The notes: generated from the sequence alone by a model not told the origin. DNA of 64,000 nucleotides from Falsiruegeria litorea R37 (GCF_900172225.1 NZ_FWFO01000001.1:2108001-2172000); one strand, 5' to 3'; shown: positions 18,075 through 26,989, counted from the first letter of the stretch. Made by a program: numbers and translations.

Positions 18075-18893
18075 TTACATCGCTTTTTCAAAGATATTGT
18101 GGCCGGACATCACATTGATGCCGCCCGACACGGGGATAATTGCTCCCGTGACATAGGCCCCGCCGCGTCCGCAAAGGAACAACATGCAGCCAGCGATATC
18201 GTCGTCCCGACCCACACGGCCAAGCGGCACGTCGCTGCCAACCTTGGCGCGTTTTTCCTCATCCGCTGTGGCAAAAGCAGTCATGCGCGAAACAAACGGG
18301 CCCGGAGCCAAAGAGTTCACTGTGACATTGTAGCCCGCAAGCTCCTTGGCCATGATCTTGGACAGGTGCATGACCGCAGCTTTTGAGGCCGAATAGCTGT
18401 AAGCGCCATCGCCCATCGGGATCTCGCCCATGACCGAACCCACGTTGATCACGCGCGCCGGGTCGCCATCTTTGGCCGACGCCATCAGCATTGGCAGTAG
18501 CTTCTGCGTCAGGTCGAACACGCCCGCGACGTTCACATTCATCACCTTTTCCCAGGCTTCATGCGGGAATTGCCCCATCGGCGCGCCCCATGTCACGCCA
18601 GAGTTATTCATCAAGATATCAAGAGTTTCCGTGCGGCTTTTAACGTCCGCGACAATGGCATCTATACCTTCGGCCGAGCCGACGTCCCCGGCAAACCCCT
18701 CGGCTGATCCGGGTGCATCCAACGCGTTGAGCTGCGCGGCAACCGCCTCGCATGCGTCACCCTTGCGCGAGGCAATCAGGACACGGGCGCCTGCCCGAAC
18801 CAGGGCCTCGGCCGCCATGCGCCCGATACCGGTGGCCCCACCTGTGACCAATGCGGTCTTGCCGTGAAGCGAGAAGAGAGTTTCTGGTGTCAT
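18075..18893 (-). CDS. Short-chain dehydrogenase/reductase
   Basis: 272 residues. Seen: TGGATGIGRMAAEAL, ASRKGDAC (Arg after beta-2 points to NADP(H) preference), NNSGVTWG in place of NNAG, and YSYSASKAAVMHL with the catalytic Tyr and Lys. It would reduce or oxidise an acyl or keto intermediate. It follows the acyl-CoA dehydrogenase gene by 9 bases. Two different SDRs in the same operon suggest two hydroxyl or keto positions on the substrate. Confidence 0.88.
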   Translation of the reverse strand: MTPETLFSLHGKTALVTGGATGIGRMAAEALVRAGARVLIASRKGDACEAVAAQLNALDAPGSAEGFAGDVGSAEGIDAIVADVKSRTETLDILMNNSGVTWGAPMGQFPHEAWEKVMNVNVAGVFDLTQKLLPMLMASAKDGDPARVINVGSVMGEIPMGDGAYSYSASKAAVMHLSKIMAKELAGYNVTVNSLAPGPFVSRMTAFATADEEKRAKVGSDVPLGRVGRDDDIAGCMLFLCGRGGAYVTGAIIPVSGGINVMSGHNIFEKAM

Positions 18894-18902
18894 GATAAAT
18901 CC

Positions 18903-20018
18903 TTAAAATCCGCGTGCTTGTGCGACGATATTCGCGTGATAGCCATAGTCGCCCAGCCATTCGGCACCGACCCGGGCCCGTTTCATGTAGAACCCCATGT
19001 CAAAGGCGTCGGTCATGCCAATCCCGCCGTGCATCTGCACGCCTTCCTGGACCGCCAATTGCACGGTATCCGTCGCACGGGCCTTGGCCAGCGACACAGC
19101 CAATGCCGCATTTTCGGGGTCTTCGTCCAATTTTCGACCTGCGTTCAAGATGGCCGAGGCGGTCACTTCGCACTCACACCACAGATGCGCAGCGCGGTGT
19201 TGCAAAGCTTGGAATGCGCCGATGGGCACGCCGAACTGCTTGCGCTCTTTCAGGTATGCGACGGTCATACCAAAGGCGCCAGCCGCAACACCGGCCATTT
19301 CTGCCGCCAGTGCAGCTTGCCCGGCCTCGATCGCTGGTTTCAGAACCGACATGGCGTCATCTACCTGTCCCAGAACATCTTCGCCGGTGGCCTCAACGTC
19401 ATTGAACTCCACAGATGCAGCATTCCGGCTGTCGATCATCGATTTGGATTCGCGCTTGATACCCTTGCGATCTGCCGGCAGGTCGAACAAGGTCAGCCCC
19501 TCGCCCGTGCGCGCCAACACCAGCAGACGGTCTGCGTTGCCGCCATCCACCACAAACCCTTTGGAACCGTTCAGACGAAACCCGTTCCCCTCACGGTCCC
19601 CTCTCAACTGCGTGGCTTCTGGGTTGAACTTGGCGCTTTCGTCAACGGCCAAGGCATAAGTCACTTCACCCGATGCGATCCGCGCCAGCGCCCCGTTTGC
19701 CCGTTCGTCCGCCACCTGGCGCAGGGCTGTGGCCGCAATCACGGCAGTCGATATGAACGGGCTTGTCGCCAGGGTTTTGCCCATCTCTGTGGCAAGAACA
19801 CAGGCTGCGGCATGGCCCATGTCCGAGCCCCCGGCGCTTTCAGGCACCAGAATACCGGCCCAGCCCATCTCGGCCATGGATTTCCACAAAGCCTTGTCTT
19901 CTGTCTGTCCCTCGTCCCGCAATCCGCGCAGATGTGACACAGGTGCGGCCTCGTCCAGGAATCCGCGCGCGGCATCGGCCAGCATGACCTCTTCTTCACT
20001 TGCAACAAGTTTTGCCAT
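18903..20018 (-). CDS. Acyl-CoA dehydrogenase subunit lacking the catalytic Glu
   Basis: 371 residues. Seen: the ACAD fold with ESAGGSDMGHAAA in the middle and a C-terminal HGGIGMTDAFDMGFYMKRARVG followed by GDYGYHAN, where the usual EGT motif with catalytic Glu is missing. In steroid- and bile-acid-degrading bacteria such Glu-less ACADs form heterotetramers with a Glu-bearing partner. The adjacent gene encodes a protein with that Glu, so the pair probably makes one alpha2-beta2 enzyme. Overlap of function with a plain homomeric ACAD cannot be excluded. Confidence 0.86.
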   Translation of the reverse strand: MAKLVASEEEVMLADAARGFLDEAAPVSHLRGLRDEGQTEDKALWKSMAEMGWAGILVPESAGGSDMGHAAACVLATEMGKTLATSPFISTAVIAATALRQVADERANGALARIASGEVTYALAVDESAKFNPEATQLRGDREGNGFRLNGSKGFVVDGGNADRLLVLARTGEGLTLFDLPADRKGIKRESKSMIDSRNAASVEFNDVEATGEDVLGQVDDAMSVLKPAIEAGQAALAAEMAGVAAGAFGMTVAYLKERKQFGVPIGAFQALQHRAAHLWCECEVTASAILNAGRKLDEDPENAALAVSLAKARATDTVQLAVQEGVQMHGGIGMTDAFDMGFYMKRARVGAEWLGDYGYHANIVAQARGF

Positions 20019-20024
20019 GATACC

Positions 20025-21188
20025 TTACCCCGGAAGTCCAAGAACACGTTTCGACAGGATCGAGAGCATCACTTCGGATGTGCCCCCCTCGATCGAATTG
20101 GCCTTGGTGCGCAGCCAGTTGGGCGCGCGCCCGTCGTCCCATTCCAGGGCATCCGAGCCACCAGCCGACATCAAAAGCTCAAGCCGCCGTTTGTTCAGTT
20201 CGGTCCCCATGTATTTGAGCATGGCCGACGCATCGCCAACGCTGCCGCCGGCCTCGGCCTGATCCTTGTAGCGCTCCAGCGTCAGTTCCACGGCCAGCGT
20301 GTCCACCTCGGCCCGCATCGCGTCACTGCGCAGGATCGGGTCGGTCTCTCCGGTATCGCTGTCGGCAATCACCGCGCCCAAAGGACGACCCGTGCCCATC
20401 GAGCCACCCGCGGCCGAGATCATTTCACGTTCATGGGTCAGCAGGTATTTGGCCACATCCCAGCCCCGATTGACGGTGCCAACAACCTGTTCCTTGGGGA
20501 ATTTCACATCATCAAAGAAGGTCTCGCAAAACGGCGACACGCCCGAGATCAGCTTGATGGGCCGGGTCGAAACGCCCTCGGTTTCCATGTTGATCAGAAC
20601 AAAAGAGATGCCCTTGTGCTTGGGCGCGTCCTTATCCGTGCGCACCAAGGCAAAGATCCAGTCGGCTTTGTCGGCATATGAGGTCCAGATCTTTTGACCA
20701 TTCACCAGCCAATGATCTCCCTTGTCCTCACACTTGGTCTGCACATTGGCCAGGTCCGAGCCCGCGCCGGGTTCCGAATATCCCTGACACCAGCGCACCT
20801 CGCCGCGCGCAATCGGCGGCAAATAGTGCAGTTTCTGCTCATGCGTACCAAAGTGCAGCAGCGCCGGGCCAAGCATCCAGATGCCAAAGCTCTGCAACGG
20901 ATAGCGGGCGTTGATCCGCGCCATTTCGGCGTGAAATACCTTCTCTTCGTCCCGGCTCAGACCCGCTCCGCCGTACTCTACCGGCCAGGTCGGCACCGTA
21001 TACCCTTTGGTGACGCAGCGTTGCAGCCAGGTACGTTGGGCTTCTGACGTAAAGTTCCAGTTCTTTCCGCCCCAGCAGATGGTAGTCTCATCATTGCGAC
21101 CATCGCGCATCTCTTGGGGGCAGCTTTCTTCAAGCCACGCACGCAATTCGGCCTGAAAGGTGCTTAGTTGCTCCGCTGTCTCTGACAT
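20025..21188 (-). CDS. Acyl-CoA dehydrogenase subunit with catalytic Glu
   Basis: 387 residues. Seen: RGEVRWCQGYSEPGAGSDLA (flavin-binding), VNGQKIWTSYA, and the C-terminal NSIEGGTSEVMLSIL with the Glu of the EGGT motif. Its partner is the downstream Glu-less ACAD gene, 6 bases away. ATG 21188 with GGGAGGAACC upstream was chosen; the longer reading adds 27 residues that do not look like ACAD sequence. It is the first gene of the long leftward operon that ends at the IclR gene, with a short promoter region shared divergently with the quinone oxidoreductase gene. Confidence 0.9.
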   Translation of the reverse strand: MSETAEQLSTFQAELRAWLEESCPQEMRDGRNDETTICWGGKNWNFTSEAQRTWLQRCVTKGYTVPTWPVEYGGAGLSRDEEKVFHAEMARINARYPLQSFGIWMLGPALLHFGTHEQKLHYLPPIARGEVRWCQGYSEPGAGSDLANVQTKCEDKGDHWLVNGQKIWTSYADKADWIFALVRTDKDAPKHKGISFVLINMETEGVSTRPIKLISGVSPFCETFFDDVKFPKEQVVGTVNRGWDVAKYLLTHEREMISAAGGSMGTGRPLGAVIADSDTGETDPILRSDAMRAEVDTLAVELTLERYKDQAEAGGSVGDASAMLKYMGTELNKRRLELLMSAGGSDALEWDDGRAPNWLRTKANSIEGGTSEVMLSILSKRVLGLPG

Positions 21189-21339
21189 GGTTCCTCCCAC
21201 ACGCAGATACCTGTTTCTCATCCCTGTTTCGCTGTGCAGAATTGCATTTCGAAATTCGATTGACAACATGGGAACCGGGGGAAAGACTTCACGTCAAATA
21301 GCAGTACGACATGCCCGCAAGGGTCAGGGAGACATCCAG

Positions 21340-22335
21340 ATGAAAGCCATGCTCAGCACCGCCATAGGCGGCCCCGAAACCTTGGAATTGACCGAACTGC
21401 CGGATCCAGAGCCCAAAATGGGCGAGTTGATCGTTCGGGTTCGGGCGGCTGGTGTGAACTTCCCTGACACGCTGATGATCCGCGATCTGTACCAGATGAA
21501 ACCACCCCGCCCCTTTGCGCCGGGTGGTGAGATCGCGGGCGAGGTTGTGGCCCTTGGCGAGGGTGTGTCGGGTTTTGAGGTCGGAGACCGTGTGCTGGCC
21601 CTGACCGGTCACGGCGGGTTCGCCACGCATCTGGCCCTCAAGGCTGCAAGCGCAATCAAGATCCCCGACGCGATGCCGTACGAGGATGCAGCCTGCTTCA
21701 TCTTTACCTATGGTACCTCGCATCATGCGCTGAAGGACCGTGCGCAGATCAAGCCGGGCGAAAGCCTCTTGATCCTGGGTGCCGCTGGCGGCGTGGGCGT
21801 TGCCGCGATCGAGTTGGGAAAGGCCGCAGGTGCCAAGGTGATTGCAGCCGTGTCCTCCGAAGAGAAGGGCGCGTTCTGCCGTCAGGTCGGCGCGGACGAA
21901 GTGATCGTTTACCCCCGAGAATTGGACCGCGACGCGCAAAAGGCCCTGTCGGGCGAGATCAAGAAACTGGCAGGCCCCGATGGGGTCGACGTGGTCTATG
22001 ACGCAGTTGGCGGCGACTATGCCGAACCAGCCCTGCGCGCCTTGGCCTGGAAAGGGCGGTTCCTGGTGGTGGGCTTCCCGGCCGGCATCCCGAGCATCCC
22101 GTTGAACCTGACCCTGCTCAAGGGCAGTCAGATTGTTGGCGTGTTCTGGGGCGCGTCCGTGTTTCGTGAACCGCAGGGGCATGCCGAAAACATGGCCGAA
22201 CTGTTCCAGCTCTACGCCGAGGGTAAAGTCAAACCGCAGATCAGTGCGCGCTTTCCGCTCGCAGAGGCCCCCGCGGCCCTGGAAATGATGCAGGACCGCA
22301 AGGTGATGGGCAAAGTCGTCATCACGCTGGACTAA
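21340..22335 (+). CDS. NADPH:quinone oxidoreductase family protein (zinc-free MDR)
   Basis: 331 residues. Seen: PGGEIAGEVVALGEGV near residue 60, the nucleotide motif LLILGAAGGVGVAAIELGKAAGAKVIA cut at LGAAGGVG, and a C-terminal substrate-domain end KVMGKVVITLD. There are no zinc-ligand Cys/His of alcohol dehydrogenases. It uses NADPH to reduce quinones, enals or enoyl compounds. ATG 21340 has CAGGGAGA upstream; the longer reading begins inside the divergent ACAD gene. It is transcribed alone and converges tightly (6 bases) on a phosphatase gene. Confidence 0.88.
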   Translation: MKAMLSTAIGGPETLELTELPDPEPKMGELIVRVRAAGVNFPDTLMIRDLYQMKPPRPFAPGGEIAGEVVALGEGVSGFEVGDRVLALTGHGGFATHLALKAASAIKIPDAMPYEDAACFIFTYGTSHHALKDRAQIKPGESLLILGAAGGVGVAAIELGKAAGAKVIAAVSSEEKGAFCRQVGADEVIVYPRELDRDAQKALSGEIKKLAGPDGVDVVYDAVGGDYAEPALRALAWKGRFLVVGFPAGIPSIPLNLTLLKGSQIVGVFWGASVFREPQGHAENMAELFQLYAEGKVKPQISARFPLAEAPAALEMMQDRKVMGKVVITLD

Positions 22336-22341
22336 GCGAGA

Positions 22342-22998
22342 TCAGGGCAAATGCGTGCAATCGTTGAACCCACGGACCACCATCGTGTCGCCCTTGATCA
22401 CAAGGCGGCTGATCGATCCGTTGGCCGCGCCGTTGAACGCAAAGGGTGCAGACCCGCTGGCAATCGCCATCGCAGCACCAATCACGCCGCCATGGACAAA
22501 GGCCGCGACGCGCTGATCCGCGTGGTTGGTCGCGATCCGCAACAGCCCTGCCCGCACCCGCGCGTGCAGCTGCGCCGTGGTTTCGGCCCCCGGGATCTCT
22601 CCCCACTCCTGATTGGCCTTGGCGCGGGCAAACTCGGGCGCGCCCTCAGCCGCTTTGATCCGGTAGAGCCCCCCGTCCCAATCGCCCAAGGATACCTCAC
22701 GCAGATCCGCCTCAACTGCAGGCGTCATGCCCAAATGCGCGGCCAACGGCGCGGCGGTCTGATGCGTTCGCACCAATGTGGTGACATAGATCGCATCCAG
22801 CGGCTCAGACTTCATCCGGTGGCCGACAGCCACCGCCTGCGCCTCGCCATTGGGATGCAGCGCCGGGTCGCCATGCCCGTCTTTCATAGGAAAGCTTTGA
22901 CCCGGGATCGCGGCCTGGCTTTCGCCATGACGAATCAGGAAAAGATCCACGGCCCCTTTGGGCGGCTGGTAAACGCTTTGGCGGTATTCACGGGCCAT
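22342..22998 (-). CDS. Histidine phosphatase family protein
   Basis: 218 residues. Seen: DLFLIRHGESQAA with the nucleophilic His, VTTLVRTHQTAAPLA, the acid in LREVSLGDWDGG and AAFVHGGVIGA with the second His, so all catalytic residues are present, unlike the other phosphatase at 15459-16109. The protein belongs to the phosphoglycerate mutase-like group; substrate unknown. The start at ATG 22998 has a GAGAG site; an ATG 27 bases earlier (23025) is possible and adds nine residues. Confidence 0.85.
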   Translation of the reverse strand: MAREYRQSVYQPPKGAVDLFLIRHGESQAAIPGQSFPMKDGHGDPALHPNGEAQAVAVGHRMKSEPLDAIYVTTLVRTHQTAAPLAAHLGMTPAVEADLREVSLGDWDGGLYRIKAAEGAPEFARAKANQEWGEIPGAETTAQLHARVRAGLLRIATNHADQRVAAFVHGGVIGAAMAIASGSAPFAFNGAANGSISRLVIKGDTMVVRGFNDCTHLP

Positions 22999-23066
22999 TT
23001 CAAACTCTCTCAATCTGTCGGGCATTCAATCCCGCGCAGATTGAGCGCAACGACAAAGGAATTGCA

Positions 23067-23891
23067 ATGACCACACGTGTATTGGACACCGGGACGGACA
23101 AACTGTTGGGCTCTGTCACCGACGGCGTCGCGACCCTGACCCTGAACAACCCCACCAAGCGCAACGCCCTGGGGGATGAGATGACCCCCGCCCTGCGACG
23201 GATGCTGCTGGAGACCGAGACAGACCCGGACGTGCGCGTGCTGGTCCTGACCGGGGCCGAGGGTGCCTTCTGCGCCGGTGGCGACATTGGTGGGATGGGT
23301 GACACGTTGGCGGGCGGCAAGACCCCCAACACCGACGACATGATCAGCCGTCTGCGAGAGGCGCAGAATACCGCCTCACTGCGCCTTTACGAATATTCCA
23401 AACCCACCATCGCCGCCCTGCCGGGAGCCGCGGCCGGTGCTGGAATGTCGATCGCATTGGCCTGCGATCTGCGGATTACCGGCGAAAGCGGTTTCCTCTA
23501 TCCGGCGTTTGGCGCCATCGGGTTGAGCGGCGATTTCGGCGGGAGCTGGCTGCTGAGCCACTACATCGGCCCGGCCCGCGCCAAAGAGGTCTATTTCACA
23601 AACCACCGCATCCTCCCTGACGATGGGCTGGCGCTGGGCCTGTTCAACCGTGTGGTCGCGGACGAGGAACTGGAGAATGAAACCCAAGCGCTGGCCCAGC
23701 AGATTGCAGACTTTGCCCCCATGGCTTTGCGCTACATGAAGGAAAACCACAACCGCGCGCGCTCGACCGATCTGCGCACGGCCATGAACATGGAGGCGGA
23801 CCGGATGATCCGCACCCTACTGAGCGAGGACCACAAAGAGGGTGCGCGCGCTTTCATGGAAAAGCGCAAGCCCGACTTCAAAGGGCAATAA
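23067..23891 (+). CDS. Enoyl-CoA hydratase/isomerase family protein
   Basis: 274 residues, crotonase fold. Seen: LNNPTKRNALGDEM, GAEGAFCAGGDIGGMG (oxyanion loop), AALPGAAAGAGMSIALACDLRI and FPAFGAIGLSGDFGGSW-like sequence in YPAFGAIGLSGDFGGSW, with an Asp in the position of the second catalytic acid. ATG 23067 has AAAGGA upstream. It is the first gene of a rightward three-gene operon with a medium-chain reductase (3-base gap) and a MaoC dehydratase (12-base gap). Confidence 0.88.
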   Translation: MTTRVLDTGTDKLLGSVTDGVATLTLNNPTKRNALGDEMTPALRRMLLETETDPDVRVLVLTGAEGAFCAGGDIGGMGDTLAGGKTPNTDDMISRLREAQNTASLRLYEYSKPTIAALPGAAAGAGMSIALACDLRITGESGFLYPAFGAIGLSGDFGGSWLLSHYIGPARAKEVYFTNHRILPDDGLALGLFNRVVADEELENETQALAQQIADFAPMALRYMKENHNRARSTDLRTAMNMEADRMIRTLLSEDHKEGARAFMEKRKPDFKGQ

Positions 23892-23894
23892 CCC

Positions 23895-24902
23895 ATGCAA
23901 AATCGCAAGATCACCATCGCGGAGCTTCCCAAGGCGCAGCTAACGACAGAGCATTTCAGGCTGGAGAATGCAGAAATGCCCGTGCCTGCCAAAGGAGAGG
24001 TTCTGCTGCGCACCATCCTGATGTCCATCGACGCGGCCAACCGCTCGTGGATGCAGGGCGCCACCTATCGCGACGCGGTCAAAGTAGGGGACACGATGCC
24101 GACCTATGCGATATGCGAGGTGGTCGAGAGCCGATCGCCCCATGTTGCAATTGGTGACATCGTAGCCACGGAAAGCGTTTGGGCCGATTACGTGACGCGT
24201 CCTGGGGATGGGGTCGACAAGCTTCCGGATGCCCGTCCCTTGTCGCATCTGATGTCGGTCTATGGCATCGCGGGAAAAACCGCCTTTCATGGCCTGATCA
24301 ACGTAGGCCGCCCCACTGCGGGCGAAACCGTGGTCGTCTCGGCCGCCGCCGGGTCAGTGGGCGGTTTCGTCGGCCAGATTGCCAAGGCATTGGGATGCCG
24401 TGTCGTCGGCATCGCCGGCGGCCCCGAGAAATGCGCTCGCGTGGTTGACGAGCTGGGTTTTGACGCCTGCGTCGACTATCGCGAACCGGGCCTCTTCAAG
24501 GCTTTGCGCACTGCCTGCCCTGATGGCATCGACGTCTATTTCGACAATGTCGGCGGTCAGATCCTGGAAACGGCCGTGTTCCAGATGAATACTCGTGGGC
24601 GCATCGTCTGTTGTGGCGCGATCAGCCAATATGACACCGATCAGATCACCGGCCCGCGCAACTTGCCCGGGCTGGTGGTGGTCAAACGCCTGCGTATGGA
24701 GGGTTTCATCGTCATGGATTTTGCCGATCAGGACGCCCCCGCCCTGCGCGCCTTGCGCCAATGGGTCGAGGCCGGACAGATCAAAATCAACGAGGACATA
24801 GTCGAGGGTTTGGAAAACGCACCCAAGGCCCTGATCGGTCTGCTGGCCGGAGACAACATTGGCAAACGCATGGTTCGGGTCGGCCCGGATCCACAGAATT
24901 GA
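23895..24902 (+). CDS. NADP-dependent oxidoreductase (CurA/leukotriene B4 dehydrogenase-like MDR)
   Basis: 335 residues. Seen: a zinc-free MDR with SMDAANR-like RTILMSIDAANRSWMQ, HLMSVYGIAGKTAFHGL, the nucleotide motif VVSAAAGSVGGFVGQIAKALG and VDVYFDNVGGQILE-like IDVYFDNVGG. It reduces alpha,beta-unsaturated carbonyl or enoyl compounds with NADPH. It sits between a crotonase and a MaoC dehydratase, so it may be the reductase partner of the same chain. Substrate unknown. Confidence 0.87.
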   Translation: MQNRKITIAELPKAQLTTEHFRLENAEMPVPAKGEVLLRTILMSIDAANRSWMQGATYRDAVKVGDTMPTYAICEVVESRSPHVAIGDIVATESVWADYVTRPGDGVDKLPDARPLSHLMSVYGIAGKTAFHGLINVGRPTAGETVVVSAAAGSVGGFVGQIAKALGCRVVGIAGGPEKCARVVDELGFDACVDYREPGLFKALRTACPDGIDVYFDNVGGQILETAVFQMNTRGRIVCCGAISQYDTDQITGPRNLPGLVVVKRLRMEGFIVMDFADQDAPALRALRQWVEAGQIKINEDIVEGLENAPKALIGLLAGDNIGKRMVRVGPDPQN

Positions 24903-24914
24903 GGGAGAGAGCAG

Positions 24915-25382
24915 ATGAGCAAAATCGATGAGGCCGTTGCGCAGGACGAACAGAGGCTGGGACACGAGATCGGCGTGTCGAACTGGATCGAAGTGGATCA
25001 GGCCATGATCAACCAGTTCGCAACTGTCACGCATGATGAACAGTGGATTCATGTCGATCCCAAACGCGCGGCAGCGGAAACGCCGTTTGGCGGCACCATC
25101 GCCCATGGGTTCCTGTCACTGTCCTTGGCTAGCCGCTTTGCCTATGACTGCTTGCCGGTCTACGACGGGCAAGTCATGGGCATCAACTATGGCTTCAACA
25201 AGATTCGATTCCTTAGCCCGGTTACTGCCGGATCGCGCTTACGTGGGCGCTTTGTGCTGCGTGACATAAAGAAGCGATCAGAGAAAGAGCTCCAACGGGA
25301 AACAGGTTTGACGATCGAGATTGAAGGCAAGGACACCCCTGCTTTGGTCGCCGAGTGGTTGAGCCTAAGCATTTTCGAATAG
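24915..25382 (+). CDS. MaoC-family dehydratase
   Basis: 155 residues, single hotdog fold. Seen: the catalytic pair in VTHDEQWIHVDPKRAAAETPFGGTIAHGFLSLSLASRF (cut here at the two hydratase-2 signatures THDEQWIHVD and GGTIAHGFLSLSL). R-specific enoyl-CoA hydratases carry these Asp and His residues. GGGAGAGAG lies upstream of the ATG. It closes the rightward operon. A 142-base gap separates it from aroQ. Confidence 0.9.
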   Translation: MSKIDEAVAQDEQRLGHEIGVSNWIEVDQAMINQFATVTHDEQWIHVDPKRAAAETPFGGTIAHGFLSLSLASRFAYDCLPVYDGQVMGINYGFNKIRFLSPVTAGSRLRGRFVLRDIKKRSEKELQRETGLTIEIEGKDTPALVAEWLSLSIFE

Positions 25383-25524
25383 GGTTGCATGGTTGACCAT
25401 GGGCGCTTTTTTGCCGACAGCGCCGTGGCCCCATCCCCACAGTTCCCCATTTGCGCCCGTCACAACGCTGGACAGACACTCTTGTTCCTGAGTATCACGG
25501 CTGGTGAATGGGGAATTATTGAAT

Positions 25525-25974
25525 ATGAGTAGAATTCTGGTCCTGAATGGCCCGAACCTTAACCTGTTGGGAACACGCCAACCCGAGGTTTACGGCGGCA
25601 CGACATTGAAAATGATCGAAGACGCCTGTCAGCAGCACGCCCAGGCGGCGGGTGCGATCGTGACCTGTTTTCAATCGAACCATGAAGGGGCCCTGATCGA
25701 CGCCATTCACGCGGCCAAAGGCACCCAAGATGGCATTGTCCTGAATGCGGGCGCCTACACTCATACCTCTGTTGCTTTGATGGACGCCATCGCATCGGTC
25801 GAACTGCCCGTGATCGAGGTGCATCTGTCGAACATTCACGCCCGTGAACGGTTTCGCCATCACTCGTACATCGCACCCGTTGCAATTGGCCAAATCTGTG
25901 GTTTTGGGGCTCTGGGGTACAATCTTGCAATCGACGCACTTGTGGGCCACTTCAAAGAGCGATCAAAGGCATGA
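25525..25974 (+). CDS. aroQ: 3-dehydroquinate dehydratase, type II
   Basis: 149 residues, the usual length. It dehydrates 3-dehydroquinate to 3-dehydroshikimate in aromatic amino acid synthesis. Seen: VLNGPNLNLLGTRQPEVYG with the catalytic Arg/Tyr lid, FQSNHEGALID, LNAGAYTHTSVALMDAI, and EVHLSNIHARERFRHHS with the active-site His. ATG 25525 gives the family start; a frame seven codons longer lacks homology. Its stop overlaps the next gene by 4 bases (ATGA), so aroQ is coupled to a LuxR regulator, an unusual partner. Confidence 0.95.
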   Translation: MSRILVLNGPNLNLLGTRQPEVYGGTTLKMIEDACQQHAQAAGAIVTCFQSNHEGALIDAIHAAKGTQDGIVLNAGAYTHTSVALMDAIASVELPVIEVHLSNIHARERFRHHSYIAPVAIGQICGFGALGYNLAIDALVGHFKERSKA

Positions 25975-26726
25975 CTCTTTCGGAATACCTTAACCACGTC
26001 TCCTGTGCGAAAACCCTAGAAGAGTTGTGGGCCGCGCATACCACCAAGATGGCAGATTTCGGCTTTGATCGACTGCTGTATGGCTATACGCGGTATAAGA
26101 CTGAAACTTCGCTGGGTGATCCCGAAGATTTCGTAATCCTGTCCAATCACAGTCAGGATTACATCGACGGCTTTCTTCACTCTGGCCTCTATTTTCATGC
26201 ACCGATGCTGCATTGGGCGCTAGAGCACGAAGGCGCAAAAAGCTGGCAGATGATCAACCAGATCATGGAAGACAAAACCATGACGGATGAGCAGCGCCAA
26301 GTGTATCAGTTCAACCTGTCCAAAGGCGTAACGGCTGGCTACACGGTGAGCTTCAATTCTGTGTCCGTGCGATCAAAAGGCGCCATTTCGCTGTGCGCCA
26401 AAGAGGGCATGACCCAGGAAGATGTCGACAGGGTCTGGGCCGCGCATGGCGAAGACATTCTGTTGATGAACAATGTTGCACATCTGAAAATTCTGACCTT
26501 GCCTTACACGGCACCCAATCGCAGCCTTACAAAACGGCAACGTGAAGCATTGGAATGGGTCGGTGACGGAAAAACCACCCAAGACATCGCCATTTTGATG
26601 GGCCTTACTTCGGCTACGGTGGAAAAACATTTGCGCCTTGCCCGCGAAGCACTTTCGGTCGAAACCACCGCGCAAGCGGTTCTGAAGGCGGCGCTGCACA
26701 ATCAGATGTTTGTCATGGAAGTCTAA
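25971..26726 (+). CDS. LuxR-family regulator with autoinducer-binding-like domain (LuxR solo)
   Basis: 251 residues. Seen: an N-terminal autoinducer-binding-like domain and a C-terminal GerE/LuxR helix-turn-helix (LTKRQREALEWVGDGKTTQDIA and SATVEKHLRLAREAL). The Trp before the linker (residue 92) is kept, but the Asp that contacts the acyl-homoserine lactone amide in TraR (DPV motif) is replaced: the sequence reads YFHAPM, with Ala at 77. Binding of a standard AHL is therefore doubtful. No luxI-like gene lies in the window. The start overlaps the aroQ stop, so both are translated from one message. Confidence 0.88.
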   Translation: MTLSEYLNHVSCAKTLEELWAAHTTKMADFGFDRLLYGYTRYKTETSLGDPEDFVILSNHSQDYIDGFLHSGLYFHAPMLHWALEHEGAKSWQMINQIMEDKTMTDEQRQVYQFNLSKGVTAGYTVSFNSVSVRSKGAISLCAKEGMTQEDVDRVWAAHGEDILLMNNVAHLKILTLPYTAPNRSLTKRQREALEWVGDGKTTQDIAILMGLTSATVEKHLRLAREALSVETTAQAVLKAALHNQMFVMEV

Positions 26727-26822
26727 GTCACGGAAATGTTGTCATAAAAAAGTAGCATTACGTGAGGTAAGGAATTCATGACTTTCCGAAAATCCTATCT
26801 AGTTGCATGATGACACTGTTCC

Positions 26823-26936
26823 GTGAGTGGTGGCTTTAGCCAGGGAACGAAGGGTACTGATCCCCGTGATTTCGGGGCTCTCCGACCTGTTCGGTGTAGG
26901 GTTTGTATTGATCCATACTCGCACCGGAGAATTTGA
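26823..26936 (+). CDS. Candidate small ORF (37 residues) with its own terminator
   Basis: Starting from GTG 26823 the frame reads SGGFSQGTKGTDPRDFGAL and RPVRCRVCIDPYSHRRI, then TGA. No convincing ribosome site lies upstream, so this may instead be part of a structured RNA. Its stop falls in the left arm of a strong intrinsic terminator, which shows that a transcript ends here. Either a small protein or a short RNA is possible; the evidence does not decide. Confidence 0.3.
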   Translation: MSGGFSQGTKGTDPRDFGALRPVRCRVCIDPYSHRRI

Positions 26937-26983
26937 GGGATCCCGTCCATCCCCATCAAAACGGGATCCCTCAATCATTTTTT
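26935..26983 (+). terminator. Strong intrinsic terminator after the LuxR region
   Basis: Perfect 12-bp arms GAGGGATCCCGT and ACGGGATCCCTC around a 14-base loop, followed by ATCATTTTTT. Confidence 0.9.
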
Positions 26984-26989
26984 AAGGAC

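Noticed and set aside
26780-26983. 6S RNA or tmRNA in the region after the LuxR gene
   Set aside because: The hairpin is a clear terminator, but I could not recognise the long central bubble of 6S RNA or the tmRNA tag and acceptor parts.
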